This document shows, one piece after another, positions 35,901 through 44,961 of a DNA stretch of 64,000 bases. Within the stretch, counting starts at the first letter, position 1; every line of letters starts with the position of its first letter. The stretch is from Pseudoflavonifractor sp050943825 (GTDB taxonomy: Bacteria > Bacillota > Clostridia > Oscillospirales > Oscillospiraceae): the NCBI RefSeq assembly GCF_050943825.1, contig NZ_JBMNPX010000008.1, positions 47,727 through 111,726 on the forward strand, in the 5' to 3' direction. A program made the position numbers and the translations under genes. The notes beneath the pieces are model-generated. The model had not been told where the DNA came from and made no database searches. It saw only the letters and a program-made list of their open reading frames with translations.

Positions 35901-38900
35901 ATAGAATCCGTTTGCAGCCAGTTGCTGTGCTGTGCGGCTCTCCTGCGTCTGCTGCAGCCGATACCAGAAAAGTGGGTCATTGTTTTCGGTAATCTTCAGG
36001 ACACCCTGCAAATCATTTTCCTGCTCAGAAGCCTCCTGCACCTCAAAGGTCAGCGGTGCATTGTCGCCCTTTGCACCGTCAATTTCTGTTCCTATCAGAT
36101 CTGCCAGCGGCTGGGTATCTGATGTTACGAAGGAGACCATGTTATCTTGAAACATCTCCTCCTGCACATCGAGATCATCAGATCCCTTAAAGGAATAGAT
36201 AACACCGATGCCTTGCGGCGCGTCTTCAAAGGCATAGTACTGCTGGGTCCCAAGCCATCGACCACTGCTCGTATCATAGGCGGTCTCTACATAGGTCCGG
36301 TGGCCGCCCTTGCTCTCCGTCACCACATAGACCTGATCCAACTGCGTATTGTCCCCGGAAAATTCAACCTGGAAGGTAAATGTGGGGAAATTTCCGGGCC
36401 ACATACGGTAGGAGCGGGTATCCTGCGCCGTCTGATTCGCTGAACCGAAATGGAATACACTCTTGTTCTCACCGTTATCCCCGGTGTTATACATCGTCAC
36501 CGTTTCCAGCACAGCCGGCATATCCTTGTCATAGATCACCAGCTGGCTGTCGATCTCAGCTGGCTTGTCCAAGCCGGCTGCCGTCACGACCCCATGGATA
36601 TAATGATAGGATCGAGCATACAGCGGCTCTGCCAGGTCAAACATACCCTGCCAGCTGCCCACTGCATTGGCGGTAGCTGTACCAATCTCTAAGTCGTTAT
36701 CATAGAGAGTAACTGTTGCGTTGGGGAACGTTCGGCCTGTGATCTGTATGGTCTGATTTCCGGTTTTGGTAGGCAGGCTGATCCGCCCCGGAGAGAGAGT
36801 GAGGGTCGAACCGCCTAAGGGCAGAATTTGTTCTCCAGCGGAAAGGAGCGCGCTGATATGGTGTTCCCCTACTATCCCAACTTTGCAGGCCAAGTAAACC
36901 ACACCTTCCGACACACCTTCCGGAAGGGTGATCGTCACGGTGTTTCCACTCGATGTCGTAATCAGATCTTCCACACCCACCGCTGCGCCGACATGCTCCA
37001 CTCCATCCGGCATAGTCAACTGGATGGTCTGTGCAGTAGCGTCGTCCTTCAGTGCGAAAGCCATACGGAGATAGGCCAGCTCACCAATTGTCACCTGACC
37101 GGGAGTCACATTTAGCCCGCCGCTGTCAAGAATACGGCCGGTAAGAATATCGGTATTCAATTCCGGTACGGTCACCGGTTCCAACTGGATCATTATGCCG
37201 TCCGTTATAGTAACAGAGAGCAAGGTATAGTCGTTGCCTTCCGTCAGTCCAAGGTCTTTCAAACGGCTGATGGTAGGTACGCTGGAAAGCAGAGCAGTCT
37301 TCTCCAAGAAAACCAGGCTGTACTGCCCGGCCGGAAGGGCAGGGCTCTCCATGGGACACTGGACGGACTTGACGGAAACAAGGTTGCCTTCCGCGTCAAA
37401 AATCATCATATCCACTGCATGGGCGGCGGAGATGGTGGGGAGATAGAATTTTCCATGTTCCGTCAGAGTGATCTGGACACTGCCCATCTTGCTTTCATCC
37501 AGTGTGACAGTGACGTCTTCCGCAGTGTAATTCCCTTGTGTATCCTCTATCGATAACTGAATCGTATCTCCAGCATTGACCACGCCAGGAAGAAATCTCA
37601 GCGTGGTGCCCTGAACCTCAAACCTGGTCACCGGCTGCCCGTTTCTGGTCAGGGTAAAATTCAGTCCGGCGGCATCGGGCAGATACCGTTTCCGGAGTGC
37701 TTCTCCACTTCTGACCGCGTCAACCTGGGTCAAGGTAAGCTGGATGCAGTCACTGACTGTTTTTGTCAGGACAATCTCTCCCAAGTCATAGGAATTGCCC
37801 ATACTTACCATCCGGCTGGCGCTGTAATAGCCATTAGCTCGTACCACCACGGTGGTGGGAACATGAGATATTTCCGCAGAAAAACCGCCATCTTGTTCCG
37901 TAGTAAGAGATTGGAGATTGATGGACTGATCTCCAAAGTCCTGTGTAATCTCCACGGCCGCCCCCTGCACAGGCCCACCGGTCTCATCCACCACCGTTCC
38001 ACTGAGATACACGGCAGCATAGGACTTTAGAGAGAAAATAAGCGCTCCACTGCCCTCCGGTTCCACGGTCTGAGGATCAGGTGTTTCATATAGGCAGCTT
38101 AGTTCATCCCCCAGTGCAATTCGACATTCATAGGTCTTGGAAGCGTCAGGCAATGTGGCGCTGATCCCCTCAGCAACCTGCTGTCCGGTGCTGACGTCGT
38201 ACCATCCCACGGTAAATCCCTCTGTCAATGCAGTTCCTTCCGGGCTTTGGACTGTTGCAGTTACCTTTCGGATGTCCTCTGAGCCTATCAATCGAATGGG
38301 GTGTCCATGTTCTATGGCAAAGGTGTATGCCTGGCTGTCGGCAGTACACCAGATGGTAATATTGGCTGGATCACAGCCACGGAATGCATTGGAATCAATA
38401 GTAGAAACGCTGGGGGGGATTTCAATGGAAGTAAGATCCGTACAGTCGCTAAAAGCGGAGTATGCAATAGTGGTAACCTGATCAGGAATCTGGATGCTGA
38501 TCAGTCCGCTGTTTTCGAACAGAAAGCTGGAAATCCCAGTCAGATTCGAGGGAAGGGTGATTTGTGTCAAAGATGGGCAATCAGAAAAGGCCGAATGTCC
38601 GATACTGGTAACGCTGTCCGGTATGACTACCTCACGAAGAGCCTGACAACCGCTAAACGATGAGGGGCCAATGTACTGCACTCCGTCTGGAATCACCACG
38701 GATTCCAAAGCGCTCCCCATAAACAGCGCCTCCGGCAGATCCGTCATATCCTCTGGAAAGGTGACCGTGGTCAGCCCGCTGTTCTGGAATATTCTGAACC
38801 CCCAATTGATGACGCCGCTTGGCAAATAGACATGCTTCAGGGACGTGCAGTCGGAAAAGGCGGTATTTCCAATCGTCTTTAGGCCGCTGCCGAATGTCAC

Positions 38901-39248
38901 GGACTCCAAAGCGGTACAGCCAGAGAAGGCACTTGCCTCCAATGTCTCTACGCTGTCCGGGAGTGTAATAGAAATCAAACTTTCACAGGACTGAAACGCG
39001 CCGCTCCCGATGGCTGTCACTCCATCTGGAACTACCACATCTACCGGCGTTCCTGTATAACCGGTTACGGTTTGTCCGTAACTTGCAAACGTCAATTCAT
39101 ACTCGTTATCTGCCAACTGCACAGCACTTTGCTCTGCTTCCTGAACAGTCTCAACAGCTGCTGCTGTGAGCTCCAGTCCTCCCGGCATACTGAGCAACAT
39201 CACAGCGGTGAGCAATACCGCGATCCCTCGCTTCCAACGCAGCTTCAT
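32925..39248 (-). CDS. Giant LRR/SLH cell-surface protein
   Basis: 2107 residues. A signal peptide (~1-31, basic then hydrophobic, with Ala-rich cleavage region) is followed by BspA-type leucine-rich repeats (~55-310, recurring ITLPDSV and SGCTAL-like units), a carboxypeptidase-regulatory-like beta domain (~415-495), further Ig/beta regions, a coiled middle (~1180-1400), a chitobiase-type C-terminal domain (~1790-1855), an InlB-like repeat (~1865-1930) and three SLH domains (~1936-2107, each beginning FxDVxxxxYFYDAV). SLH domains anchor it to cell-wall polymers, so it is surface-displayed and may bind host or bacterial ligands. GGAGGAGAG precedes the ATG. A two-component system encoded just upstream on the same strand may regulate it. 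Confidence 0.9.
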   Translation of the reverse strand: MKLRWKRGIAVLLTAVMLLSMPGGLELTAAAVETVQEAEQSAVQLADNEYELTFASYGQTVTGYTGTPVDVVVPDGVTAIGSGAFQSCESLISITLPDSVETLEASAFSGCTALESVTFGSGLKTIGNTAFSDCTSLKHVYLPSGVINWGFRIFQNSGLTTVTFPEDMTDLPEALFMGSALESVVIPDGVQYIGPSSFSGCQALREVVIPDSVTSIGHSAFSDCPSLTQITLPSNLTGISSFLFENSGLISIQIPDQVTTIAYSAFSDCTDLTSIEIPPSVSTIDSNAFRGCDPANITIWCTADSQAYTFAIEHGHPIRLIGSEDIRKVTATVQSPEGTALTEGFTVGWYDVSTGQQVAEGISATLPDASKTYECRIALGDELSCLYETPDPQTVEPEGSGALIFSLKSYAAVYLSGTVVDETGGPVQGAAVEITQDFGDQSINLQSLTTEQDGGFSAEISHVPTTVVVRANGYYSASRMVSMGNSYDLGEIVLTKTVSDCIQLTLTQVDAVRSGEALRKRYLPDAAGLNFTLTRNGQPVTRFEVQGTTLRFLPGVVNAGDTIQLSIEDTQGNYTAEDVTVTLDESKMGSVQITLTEHGKFYLPTISAAHAVDMMIFDAEGNLVSVKSVQCPMESPALPAGQYSLVFLEKTALLSSVPTISRLKDLGLTEGNDYTLLSVTITDGIMIQLEPVTVPELNTDILTGRILDSGGLNVTPGQVTIGELAYLRMAFALKDDATAQTIQLTMPDGVEHVGAAVGVEDLITTSSGNTVTITLPEGVSEGVVYLACKVGIVGEHHISALLSAGEQILPLGGSTLTLSPGRISLPTKTGNQTIQITGRTFPNATVTLYDNDLEIGTATANAVGSWQGMFDLAEPLYARSYHYIHGVVTAAGLDKPAEIDSQLVIYDKDMPAVLETVTMYNTGDNGENKSVFHFGSANQTAQDTRSYRMWPGNFPTFTFQVEFSGDNTQLDQVYVVTESKGGHRTYVETAYDTSSGRWLGTQQYYAFEDAPQGIGVIYSFKGSDDLDVQEEMFQDNMVSFVTSDTQPLADLIGTEIDGAKGDNAPLTFEVQEASEQENDLQGVLKITENNDPLFWYRLQQTQESRTAQQLAANGFYPVNMEQTLYTLASYREDAIQMQYADLTEHILLTETYYFEDPQAAAATARAQFISLADARGIPTEVMDSIFDAYGKITDKLTLAGITKDLIELTDAQIQWRMQIQGNVDVLLIDANALGKVLDAKCPDGSDRLDADTQMQMASELIEIGQDIQTYQDTATSRATGAAVSKLMSVIGNQLFDKAFDKIPFASKMAKYKATIMKDLLQQVTEIGKQYFTPEIENALVNGIKLPNGTTIPIDQLTPALYTPASVENYINSTAAGLQKRLDALNTSFKNTKCEDKEPEEDDQTGKGDSSENYTDWGYSVDSVESEIKETIPILDPSGYVYEAVPSNRLTGVTAALYYQNETDGESLWNADTYSQLNPQITKADGAYAWFVPEGQWKVKFTKDGYLSADSSGVPAAVGNTGNTGWLPVPPPQFGVNIGMVSTAAPTVENTIAYIDRIEVTFSQYMNIGSVADAISLNRDGENISVTVKALDAEYNLEGTNQYATRFAVAPVDGDCAGTLTIATDAGNYANACLENIYTAALATPIQRPTAITAEDCALTVHEEGVLPVTLVNGAAGTALTVENLTPSLLSLSDQSVTAGADGTAALMLTGNLPGVGQIRVTEPVSGLSETFQVSIAMTETNVQDGKPEPVVATLSDGTVVTTGMTLEQGTRITLSTTTKGATIRYTLNDTCPCKDEALTYTGPIAITANTTLRAAAVLDGVYSDTIRLELMIKAEQSGGGTGGGVSNSVNYAVETADTEHGTITVTPSRAKTGDTVTIAVKPDAGYVLRTLTVADGKGNDVKLIDVDSRTYRFTMPDSAVLVNAVFAQELEMLIAFTDVDAEDYFYDAVAWAMAHNVTFGTSDTTFSPDNVCTRAQAVTFLWRAAGSPQPQMIINPFEDVQESDYFYNAVLWSVENNITAGTSAGTFSPDTVCTRSQAVTFLYRYDGTVATEMTEFIDVNETAYYYDAVQWAAQNGITSGTGTNTFSPEANCTRAQIVTFLYRALKK

Positions 39249-39381
39249 ATTCTCTCCTCCTTTTCTTTTTCGCAGGAAATTGCCAAATTCTTTCTATGGT
39301 TGCGTTCATTATATCATTTCCCGCTTTCCTATTGTTCCCAAGAAACATGGGAACAGCCTCCGCCTTGAAGGGTGGAGGCTG

Positions 39382-40005
39382 CTAACTCTTTTGATAGGAT
39401 TGACCGGTTGCTTCCGCTATCTGAGGGAAATAGGCGGCAAAAACATGGCGTAGTTGCTGCTTATTCTGAAGCCCCAATTTATGGAGCACGCTGGTCTGCT
39501 GATTAGCAATAGTTTTTTCCGAGGAGTGGAGTGTAACTGGCGTCCCAAGCATATACCGGAACACAGACATCTCCGCTGGAGTCAGATTTTTCAGCAGTGC
39601 GGAGCAGATCAAATGAGACTGAGGTGTGACGCCCCGAGCGGTCTCCCGGATGGTAGGTACCAACAGAGGAAATTGACTTTTTAACACATAGGCGGAAGCA
39701 AGGGCTTCCACACTGGCTCTCACCACGGTTTCCGGCTCCTCATAGGAGGTAAGCAAAATCACCTTCGCCCGAGTCTCCAGACGAATACGCCGGGCTGCCA
39801 TCACTCCCTCTACGGGGTCTGTTGGCAGTGCCAGATCCATTAAGACAACATCAGGTCGTTCCCGTACCGCTGCCAGGAAGGCGCTTTCTCCATCCTGACA
39901 ACAAGCTATCAACGCAAAATCCGATTGTTCTGACAGACTCTGCTGAATCAAATATTGAAAATCAGGATCATCTTCTACCACCAAAATCCGGATTGGTTCC
40001 ATCAT
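39382..40005 (-). CDS. LuxR/NarL-type response regulator
   Basis: 207 residues: a receiver domain (VVEDDPDFQYL; phosphoacceptor Asp in VVLMDLALP; LLTSYEEPE), then a LuxR HTH (LTPAEMSVFRYM, TIANQQTSVLHKLGL). AAGGAGG sits 4-7 nt before the two adjacent ATGs. It overlaps the 3' end of the kinase gene by 38 nt. Confidence 0.9.
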   Translation of the reverse strand: MMEPIRILVVEDDPDFQYLIQQSLSEQSDFALIACCQDGESAFLAAVRERPDVVLMDLALPTDPVEGVMAARRIRLETRAKVILLTSYEEPETVVRASVEALASAYVLKSQFPLLVPTIRETARGVTPQSHLICSALLKNLTPAEMSVFRYMLGTPVTLHSSEKTIANQQTSVLHKLGLQNKQQLRHVFAAYFPQIAEATGQSYQKS

Positions 40006-41434
40006 CCGACCTCCTTCTTTTTTTTACTGGAAATAGCAGTAAAAAAGTACTGCCTTGTCCTGGTTCGGATGTCACCCGAATGCTGCCGCCGTGGGCACTC
40101 ATAACATTCCAGCAGTAATAGAGTCCCAAGCCAAGATTATTCCCCCCTGCTTTTGTTGTATAGTATGGCTCAAAAATCTGATTTACCTTCTTTGCATCTA
40201 TTCCACAGCCCTTATCCGCTACTGTAATCATTGCATATCGCTTGCGGGAGAGGTTTTGATAAGAGATCGTTACCTCTCCGTTCTTGCCTGCGGCGTCCAG
40301 ACCATTGGCGATTAAATTCCGCAAAACTTCCTCCACATGGGCCGGATCACACACCAGCATCTGAGAGTCACATTCAGCAACAAGAACTTTTCCCCGCTTT
40401 TCGGCAGAAACATTAAATTCCTCCGCCAAACTGCGGAGAAGTTTCGAAATGTCACACGCTTCTGGAAGAAGAGAGATTTTTTCGGAGTAGAGCTGTGTTC
40501 GGCTGATAAACTGCTTGAGATGGGCAGCAGATCGACGGAGAATATCCACCTCTCTGGAGGATGCTCCCTGCGCAGCTAAAAAATCTGTACACCACTCTAT
40601 TTTTGATAGATCGTTTTTCAATGCATGCCCCACATACTGAGCATTCTTCTGCAGAACCCGGTTTCCGCTGTTCCAGTCGTAGGTTTCCCTGCGAAAGCGA
40701 ATCCCCCAGATGCCGTCCCGAAAGGCATGATACAGAAAGTACAGTAGAGCAACCAGCACCACGATCAAATTGACCTGCCAGAGCTTACTGAGATTTGGGA
40801 TACCCAAGGCGTGATAGGGAAAGGCAGACACCAGCCAAAACCACAGTGGAACCAGCAGACTGGCTGCCGCCAGCTTGCGCTGGTGATAATGGGCGCTCAT
40901 TCGCTCTTCCAATAACGCATGAAGGATAATCCCGGTGCCAATCAGTCCATAGCACCAGTTATAGATTCCTACAGTCAGGCAAAAGACGGTGTCGTGTTGG
41001 AAAGAACTCGTCTTTGTACAGGGAAATACTACGGCAAGCAGGAAACCCGGAAGGAACACCAGCATCTGCAGGCAACGAAAACGCTGGGGATGAGTTTGGT
41101 CCAAATGGTGAAAGTATAAACAGAAAATCAATACCGCCGGCATGGACAGATAGTAAAACACTGCACTGAGGAGTGAATATAGTGTCTCTGAAAAGCCGCT
41201 GGTCCAAATCCCACTATCAATAAGAACGGGACCCAGAGTATAAAATAGATATTCCTTTAGCGCTCCTACGCTGAACAGCATCCCACTGTAGAAACACCAA
41301 ATATTTAGCCGGCTTTTTGCGTTGGAAAACAAGATCATAGCAAAAATAGCCCAAATCAAAAGCGTAAGCACCAATAGCAGTTCCCCGGGGATTCCATCAG
41401 AAAAAATGTGCAACCATGCGGGTTTGTTCTCCAC
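39968..41434 (-). CDS. Membrane sensor histidine kinase
   Basis: 488 residues. Six or seven transmembrane helices fill residues ~15-250, with no large extracellular domain. A linker carries the likely phosphoacceptor His in YVGHALKNDLSKIEW, and the ATPase domain has N (NLIANGLDAAG), G1 (DKGCGID) and G2 (NLGLGLYYCWNV) boxes. Its many-helix input resembles 7TM-type sensors for membrane-soluble or envelope signals. It is cotranscribed with the response regulator and located upstream of the SLH protein, the probable target. Confidence 0.9.
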   Translation of the reverse strand: MENKPAWLHIFSDGIPGELLLVLTLLIWAIFAMILFSNAKSRLNIWCFYSGMLFSVGALKEYLFYTLGPVLIDSGIWTSGFSETLYSLLSAVFYYLSMPAVLIFCLYFHHLDQTHPQRFRCLQMLVFLPGFLLAVVFPCTKTSSFQHDTVFCLTVGIYNWCYGLIGTGIILHALLEERMSAHYHQRKLAAASLLVPLWFWLVSAFPYHALGIPNLSKLWQVNLIVVLVALLYFLYHAFRDGIWGIRFRRETYDWNSGNRVLQKNAQYVGHALKNDLSKIEWCTDFLAAQGASSREVDILRRSAAHLKQFISRTQLYSEKISLLPEACDISKLLRSLAEEFNVSAEKRGKVLVAECDSQMLVCDPAHVEEVLRNLIANGLDAAGKNGEVTISYQNLSRKRYAMITVADKGCGIDAKKVNQIFEPYYTTKAGGNNLGLGLYYCWNVMSAHGGSIRVTSEPGQGSTFLLLFPVKKRRRSDDGTNPDFGGRR

Positions 41435-41546
41435 TACAATACCTCCTCCCTATAAAATATTCTTGCTTTTACTTTACCATAGGCACACAAGGAAAGTCAG
41501 TATACTCCTAAGAAATATAGGAATGGGGAAACTATGGAATCTATAT

Positions 41547-42386
41547 CTATGCCCCAAACTGTACTGCCCTCTCTATCATCCGTCTGGCCCGGCGAAGTTT
41601 CCACGCAAGGCTATCCAGACACAGATCCCGCAGTCGTTCCACCGCCTGATCTTTGGCTTTCTCCACCCCGGATTCTTTCATCAGGTTTCGCATGGCGATC
41701 TCCCGCAGGTCTGACTTAGGAAAACCGCACACGCCGAAGTACCGCCCCAAGATATCCTGGTCTTTTTTGGAAAGCTGCAAAAACTCTTCCCGCAGGCATT
41801 CCATAGTCAGCATACGAATCACCGTTTCCTCCGCAGAGCCTGAAAGGCGGTTCATGGTAAGTCGCTCGTAAATATCGCCGTCATCATCCGGATCCTGCAG
41901 ATCATAGACAGAGAGAAAATGTGTGGGATAGACAATCGCCCTGGCCGCCGCACGAAAAGAGATGCCCAGCGCCTCGCTGATCTCCTCCACGCTCTGCCCT
42001 TTTTGATGATAGCGGTTCTGTGCCTTTCGCACCAATCCCATACTGTCCCGGTCAAGGGATAGTGTCCCCATGCTGCATTCCAAATGCCGCCGCATGGCTC
42101 CGACCAGAAATGGAGTGACAAAGGTGGTGAACCGGCCCTTCTCCGCATCATAACCGCCGGTGCGGACACACTCCACCAGCGCCAGCTTTCCCACGCTCTC
42201 CAGTTCGGAGAGCGTTTCTTTTGCATAATCACTCAGGCCGCCATATTTGGTTTGCCGCAGGCAGTGATACTGGCGGGCAATTGACCAAGCGTGATTCTTG
42301 ACAATGCCTGTGTTTATCAGGCACAGCTTGGTCAGAGCCGCCTCTTCACCGTTGGCGATCCGCTCCAACAGTTCCTCGTTGGTCAT
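41547..42386 (-). CDS. RNA polymerase sigma-70-like factor of a mobile element
   Basis: 279 residues with a sigma-70 region 2 pattern (LGKLALVECVRTGGYDAEKGRFTTFV: the core-binding and -10 recognition area) and C-terminal region 4-like helices (ELSKK... to LREIAMRNL). Such proteins are common on Clostridial integrative elements, where they may act as regulators rather than general sigma factors. The start overlaps the DUF6076 stop as ATGA. Confidence 0.75.
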   Translation of the reverse strand: MTNEELLERIANGEEAALTKLCLINTGIVKNHAWSIARQYHCLRQTKYGGLSDYAKETLSELESVGKLALVECVRTGGYDAEKGRFTTFVTPFLVGAMRRHLECSMGTLSLDRDSMGLVRKAQNRYHQKGQSVEEISEALGISFRAAARAIVYPTHFLSVYDLQDPDDDGDIYERLTMNRLSGSAEETVIRMLTMECLREEFLQLSKKDQDILGRYFGVCGFPKSDLREIAMRNLMKESGVEKAKDQAVERLRDLCLDSLAWKLRRARRMIERAVQFGA

Positions 42387-43606
42387 GCGTTGTCACCGTC
42401 CTTCACTTTGCGGGGACGACCTCGGGGATTGGCCTGACGAGCCACTCTACAAATAGGATAAAGATGCTGCGAGGATATGGATCTCTCAAAATCTTCATTG
42501 GAGATGTCGGAACTGCTCAGTGCGTCAAACAGCCTGTCCCGCACGGCATCCTTCAGCCGCCGCATCTCCTCCTCCGTGATGATCCCACGCTGATAGTCCT
42601 TTCGGATACGGTTAAAGGCGGTGATCTTGGCCTTGATCTTCGGCACATCATGCGCCAATTCCTTCTGGATCTCATAACTGCCAAACTGCCGGCAGGTGAA
42701 CCGCTCATCCAACGGGCAACGTCCCTCACAGTAGAGGGCATGGACACCGCTGCGAACCAGGAAGTATTTTTTACAGACAATGCAGCGGCGAATGTTATGT
42801 CCGGCGTTTAGCGCTGTCATGAAGTCGGCTTTCAGCAGCATCTGCAAACTGTCCGTTGTGTGCTCCTGCGCGATGGCAAAGGTTCCGTCGGGCAGTTCTC
42901 TGGGCAGATAACTCACCACGCAGGGATCGTACTTCTGATAGAAGGGTCGCTCCAGGCTGGTGGGGTTCACGATCAGTTTCTCCACCAGACGCTCATCGTT
43001 ATAAAACTGATACAGTGCGGCGGCGTACTCCTCAGGGGAGTTCCGTTTCAATTTGGAGAGAAGGAAGTTGATAAAGTTATGGATGGTAGGATTGAAGACA
43101 ATAACATCGTCGATATATCGCCGGTAGCGGGCCATCTGCAGGTTGTAGTACCGCCACTTGTCCTCATGGCTGCCATCCACTATGAGGAGAAAAGGCGGCG
43201 TCCAGCCCTCCTCTTCCTTCTGCCGGTACATTTCCAACCACCGATCCTTGGAGCACTCCTGCTCATCCATTTCCTCGTCGGTGAAAAAGGAATAACTCTC
43301 CGTGTACTGCTGGGTTTCGTTGAGAAAGCGGTCATCCTCTTTCAGCAGGATCTGGAACACCCGATACTTCATCAACTGACTGCGCAACTCCATCAGCTGG
43401 TTGTTTAACTCCCACCATACGCCCCGATTCAATGTGTCCTCATACTGCTTGGCCAAGTCCTTCATGCGATCCAAGAGACGCTGGATGGGGGGATAGTCCT
43501 CGGGAGCAAAGTTCAATATGTCAGCAGTTAATTCACCGGCCTGAAAGATTTCACCGCCGTACTCAATCATGCTGCCGTGGGTATAAAATACGATCTCTCC
43601 ATACAT
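42383..43606 (-). CDS. DUF6076 protein with CGNR-type zinc finger
   Basis: 407 residues from the ATG at 43606. A long helical N-terminal region precedes a zinc-binding block (RRCIVCKKYFLV...YCEGRCPLD, around residue ~288-315) as in CGNR/DUF6076 proteins of mobile elements. The C-terminus is basic (RGRPRKVK), suggesting DNA binding. A C10 homopolymer (G10 on the coding strand) forms its ribosome-binding region. It is coupled to the sigma-like gene. Confidence 0.75.
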   Translation of the reverse strand: MYGEIVFYTHGSMIEYGGEIFQAGELTADILNFAPEDYPPIQRLLDRMKDLAKQYEDTLNRGVWWELNNQLMELRSQLMKYRVFQILLKEDDRFLNETQQYTESYSFFTDEEMDEQECSKDRWLEMYRQKEEEGWTPPFLLIVDGSHEDKWRYYNLQMARYRRYIDDVIVFNPTIHNFINFLLSKLKRNSPEEYAAALYQFYNDERLVEKLIVNPTSLERPFYQKYDPCVVSYLPRELPDGTFAIAQEHTTDSLQMLLKADFMTALNAGHNIRRCIVCKKYFLVRSGVHALYCEGRCPLDERFTCRQFGSYEIQKELAHDVPKIKAKITAFNRIRKDYQRGIITEEEMRRLKDAVRDRLFDALSSSDISNEDFERSISSQHLYPICRVARQANPRGRPRKVKDGDNA

Positions 43607-43613
43607 ACGAATT

Positions 43614-43623
43614 CCCCCCCCCC
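43614..43623. repeat. C10/G10 homopolymer at the DUF6076 ribosome site
   Basis: Ten consecutive C residues on the plus strand place G10 about 8 nt upstream of the DUF6076 start, where AGGAGG is expected. Slippage would change the spacing or strength of the site. Confidence 0.85.
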
Positions 43624-43757
43624 TTAAAAATTGTCCCACCTGAAAAATAAATGGTCACACCTTTTTCTCAGTCTATCAAAATCTCCGACACAATACAAGC
43701 AGAAGGACATCAGTACCGCCGGTGATGTCCTTACTTTTTTGCAAAGGAGAATTTGAA

Positions 43758-43973
43758 ATGAAAGAATCTGTCTACAAAAACTACGACGAACTGCCACTGT
43801 TTCTGAACTCAGCAACGGTGGCAAAAGTACTGGGCGTATCGCTATCCAGTGCTTACGAACTCATGCACGAACCAGACTTTCCGGTGCTGCGTGTGGGCAG
43901 CCGCATGGTGGTACCCAAGGAGCAGTTCATTCAATGGGTGATGGAGAACACAGAGGGAGGTGTGCACAAATGA
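43758..43973 (+). CDS. Excisionase-like helix-turn-helix protein
   Basis: 71 residues. The MerR/excisionase-type HTH runs FLNSATVAKVLGVSLSSAYELM, followed by the wing strand VGSRMVVPKEQFIQW. Small Xis proteins of this type direct integrase-mediated excision. ATG at 43758 follows GGAG. It overlaps the next gene as ATGA. A second, internally deleted copy lies at 63915. Confidence 0.85.
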   Translation: MKESVYKNYDELPLFLNSATVAKVLGVSLSSAYELMHEPDFPVLRVGSRMVVPKEQFIQWVMENTEGGVHK

Positions 43974-44647
43974 GTTTCTTTTTCAATCAACCAGATCCGA
44001 AGCGACGCCGCTTCCCAATTCCGAATGATGTCTGGAAATGGGAACTGAAGCCCCAAGGATTTTCCATTCTCGCCTTTCTCTGCTATCTGCATGTCCACTG
44101 CAACAAAAATGCCTCACCCAGTGCGGATGAAATCGCATCCCAACTGCACATGAGCAAGGACATGGCCGTGAAGCAGCTTTCTGAACTGAACCGTCGCGGT
44201 CTACTGGATCAGCACATGGTCCCGATACTCGAAAGCAACAGTAAGAACTTTTTCTCTCTGCCCAATGAGTTGTTTTTCCTGAACATCGGTCACGGAGCCA
44301 TCACTGTCTACGCCTACCTGCTCTATTGCGAAAATCGCAGAACTCATCAGTGCCATCCCAGCTGCCGCACGATTGCCGCGGCAGTACATCTCTCAGCGGC
44401 CACGGTGATGAAGCACATCACAAAGCTGGAGGATCAGCGGCTTATCGCTGTTGAGAACACCAGCTATATTGATGACCACGGCATGAAGTGGAACGGCAAC
44501 AACCAGTACACCATCCTGCCAATTCAAATGGCGATGGATCATTGCTACCAGAAGCAGATGCTTCGATTGGAGGAACAGCAGAAACGAGATCAGGCGCAGA
44601 AACGCTTGGGATGGAACGCAGAGAACACCCTGTGTGTCCCGCTGTGA
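43970..44647 (+). CDS. Helix-turn-helix replication/mobile-element regulator
   Basis: 225 residues with two winged-HTH segments (~35-75, SADEIASQLHMSKDMAVKQLSEL, and ~120-160, TIAAAVHLSAATVMKHITKL) as in replication-initiator-like HTH proteins of plasmids and integrative elements. The start overlaps the excisionase stop. Likely role: regulation or replication initiation of the element. Confidence 0.75.
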   Translation: MSFFFNQPDPKRRRFPIPNDVWKWELKPQGFSILAFLCYLHVHCNKNASPSADEIASQLHMSKDMAVKQLSELNRRGLLDQHMVPILESNSKNFFSLPNELFFLNIGHGAITVYAYLLYCENRRTHQCHPSCRTIAAAVHLSAATVMKHITKLEDQRLIAVENTSYIDDHGMKWNGNNQYTILPIQMAMDHCYQKQMLRLEEQQKRDQAQKRLGWNAENTLCVPL

Positions 44648-44774
44648 GGGGCTGTGTGCCCTCCTTCGGGGCAGGGCAGAGTCCCTGCCACACCTGGGGC
44701 TTTCAAAGCGAATTTGGGCCACTGTCGGCCTAAATCAGAGCGCAAGGCGGGGACGAAAGAAAAAGCAGGATAAA

Positions 44775-44831
44775 GGCCAGGCGTCGCCAGCGACGCCTTT
44801 GGCCGGTCACATCTGCCCGCAGTGCGGGCAG
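44775..44831 (+). other. Putative origin of transfer
   Basis: Two strong inverted repeats lie in the ~310-nt gap before the mobilization genes: GGCGTCG-CCAG-CGACGCC (44780-44797, with outer GGCC arms at 44775 and 44801) and CTGCCCGC-AGT-GCGGGCAG (44813-44831). Position directly upstream of the relaxosome genes and hairpins without T tracts suggest oriT. An open frame across the gap has no ribosome site and looks non-coding. The nick site is not identified. Confidence 0.45.
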
Positions 44832-44961
44832 TTTCAGGGGTTTCCGTGGGCGTTGGAAATGGGGTCAAAATCGGAGAGAAAACAGAATTCTGCGGTCGTT
44901 ATCCCGCAACGCTTACTCCCACAAGGAAAAAATAGGGGTCACCTCCCGGAAAGGAGCCATT

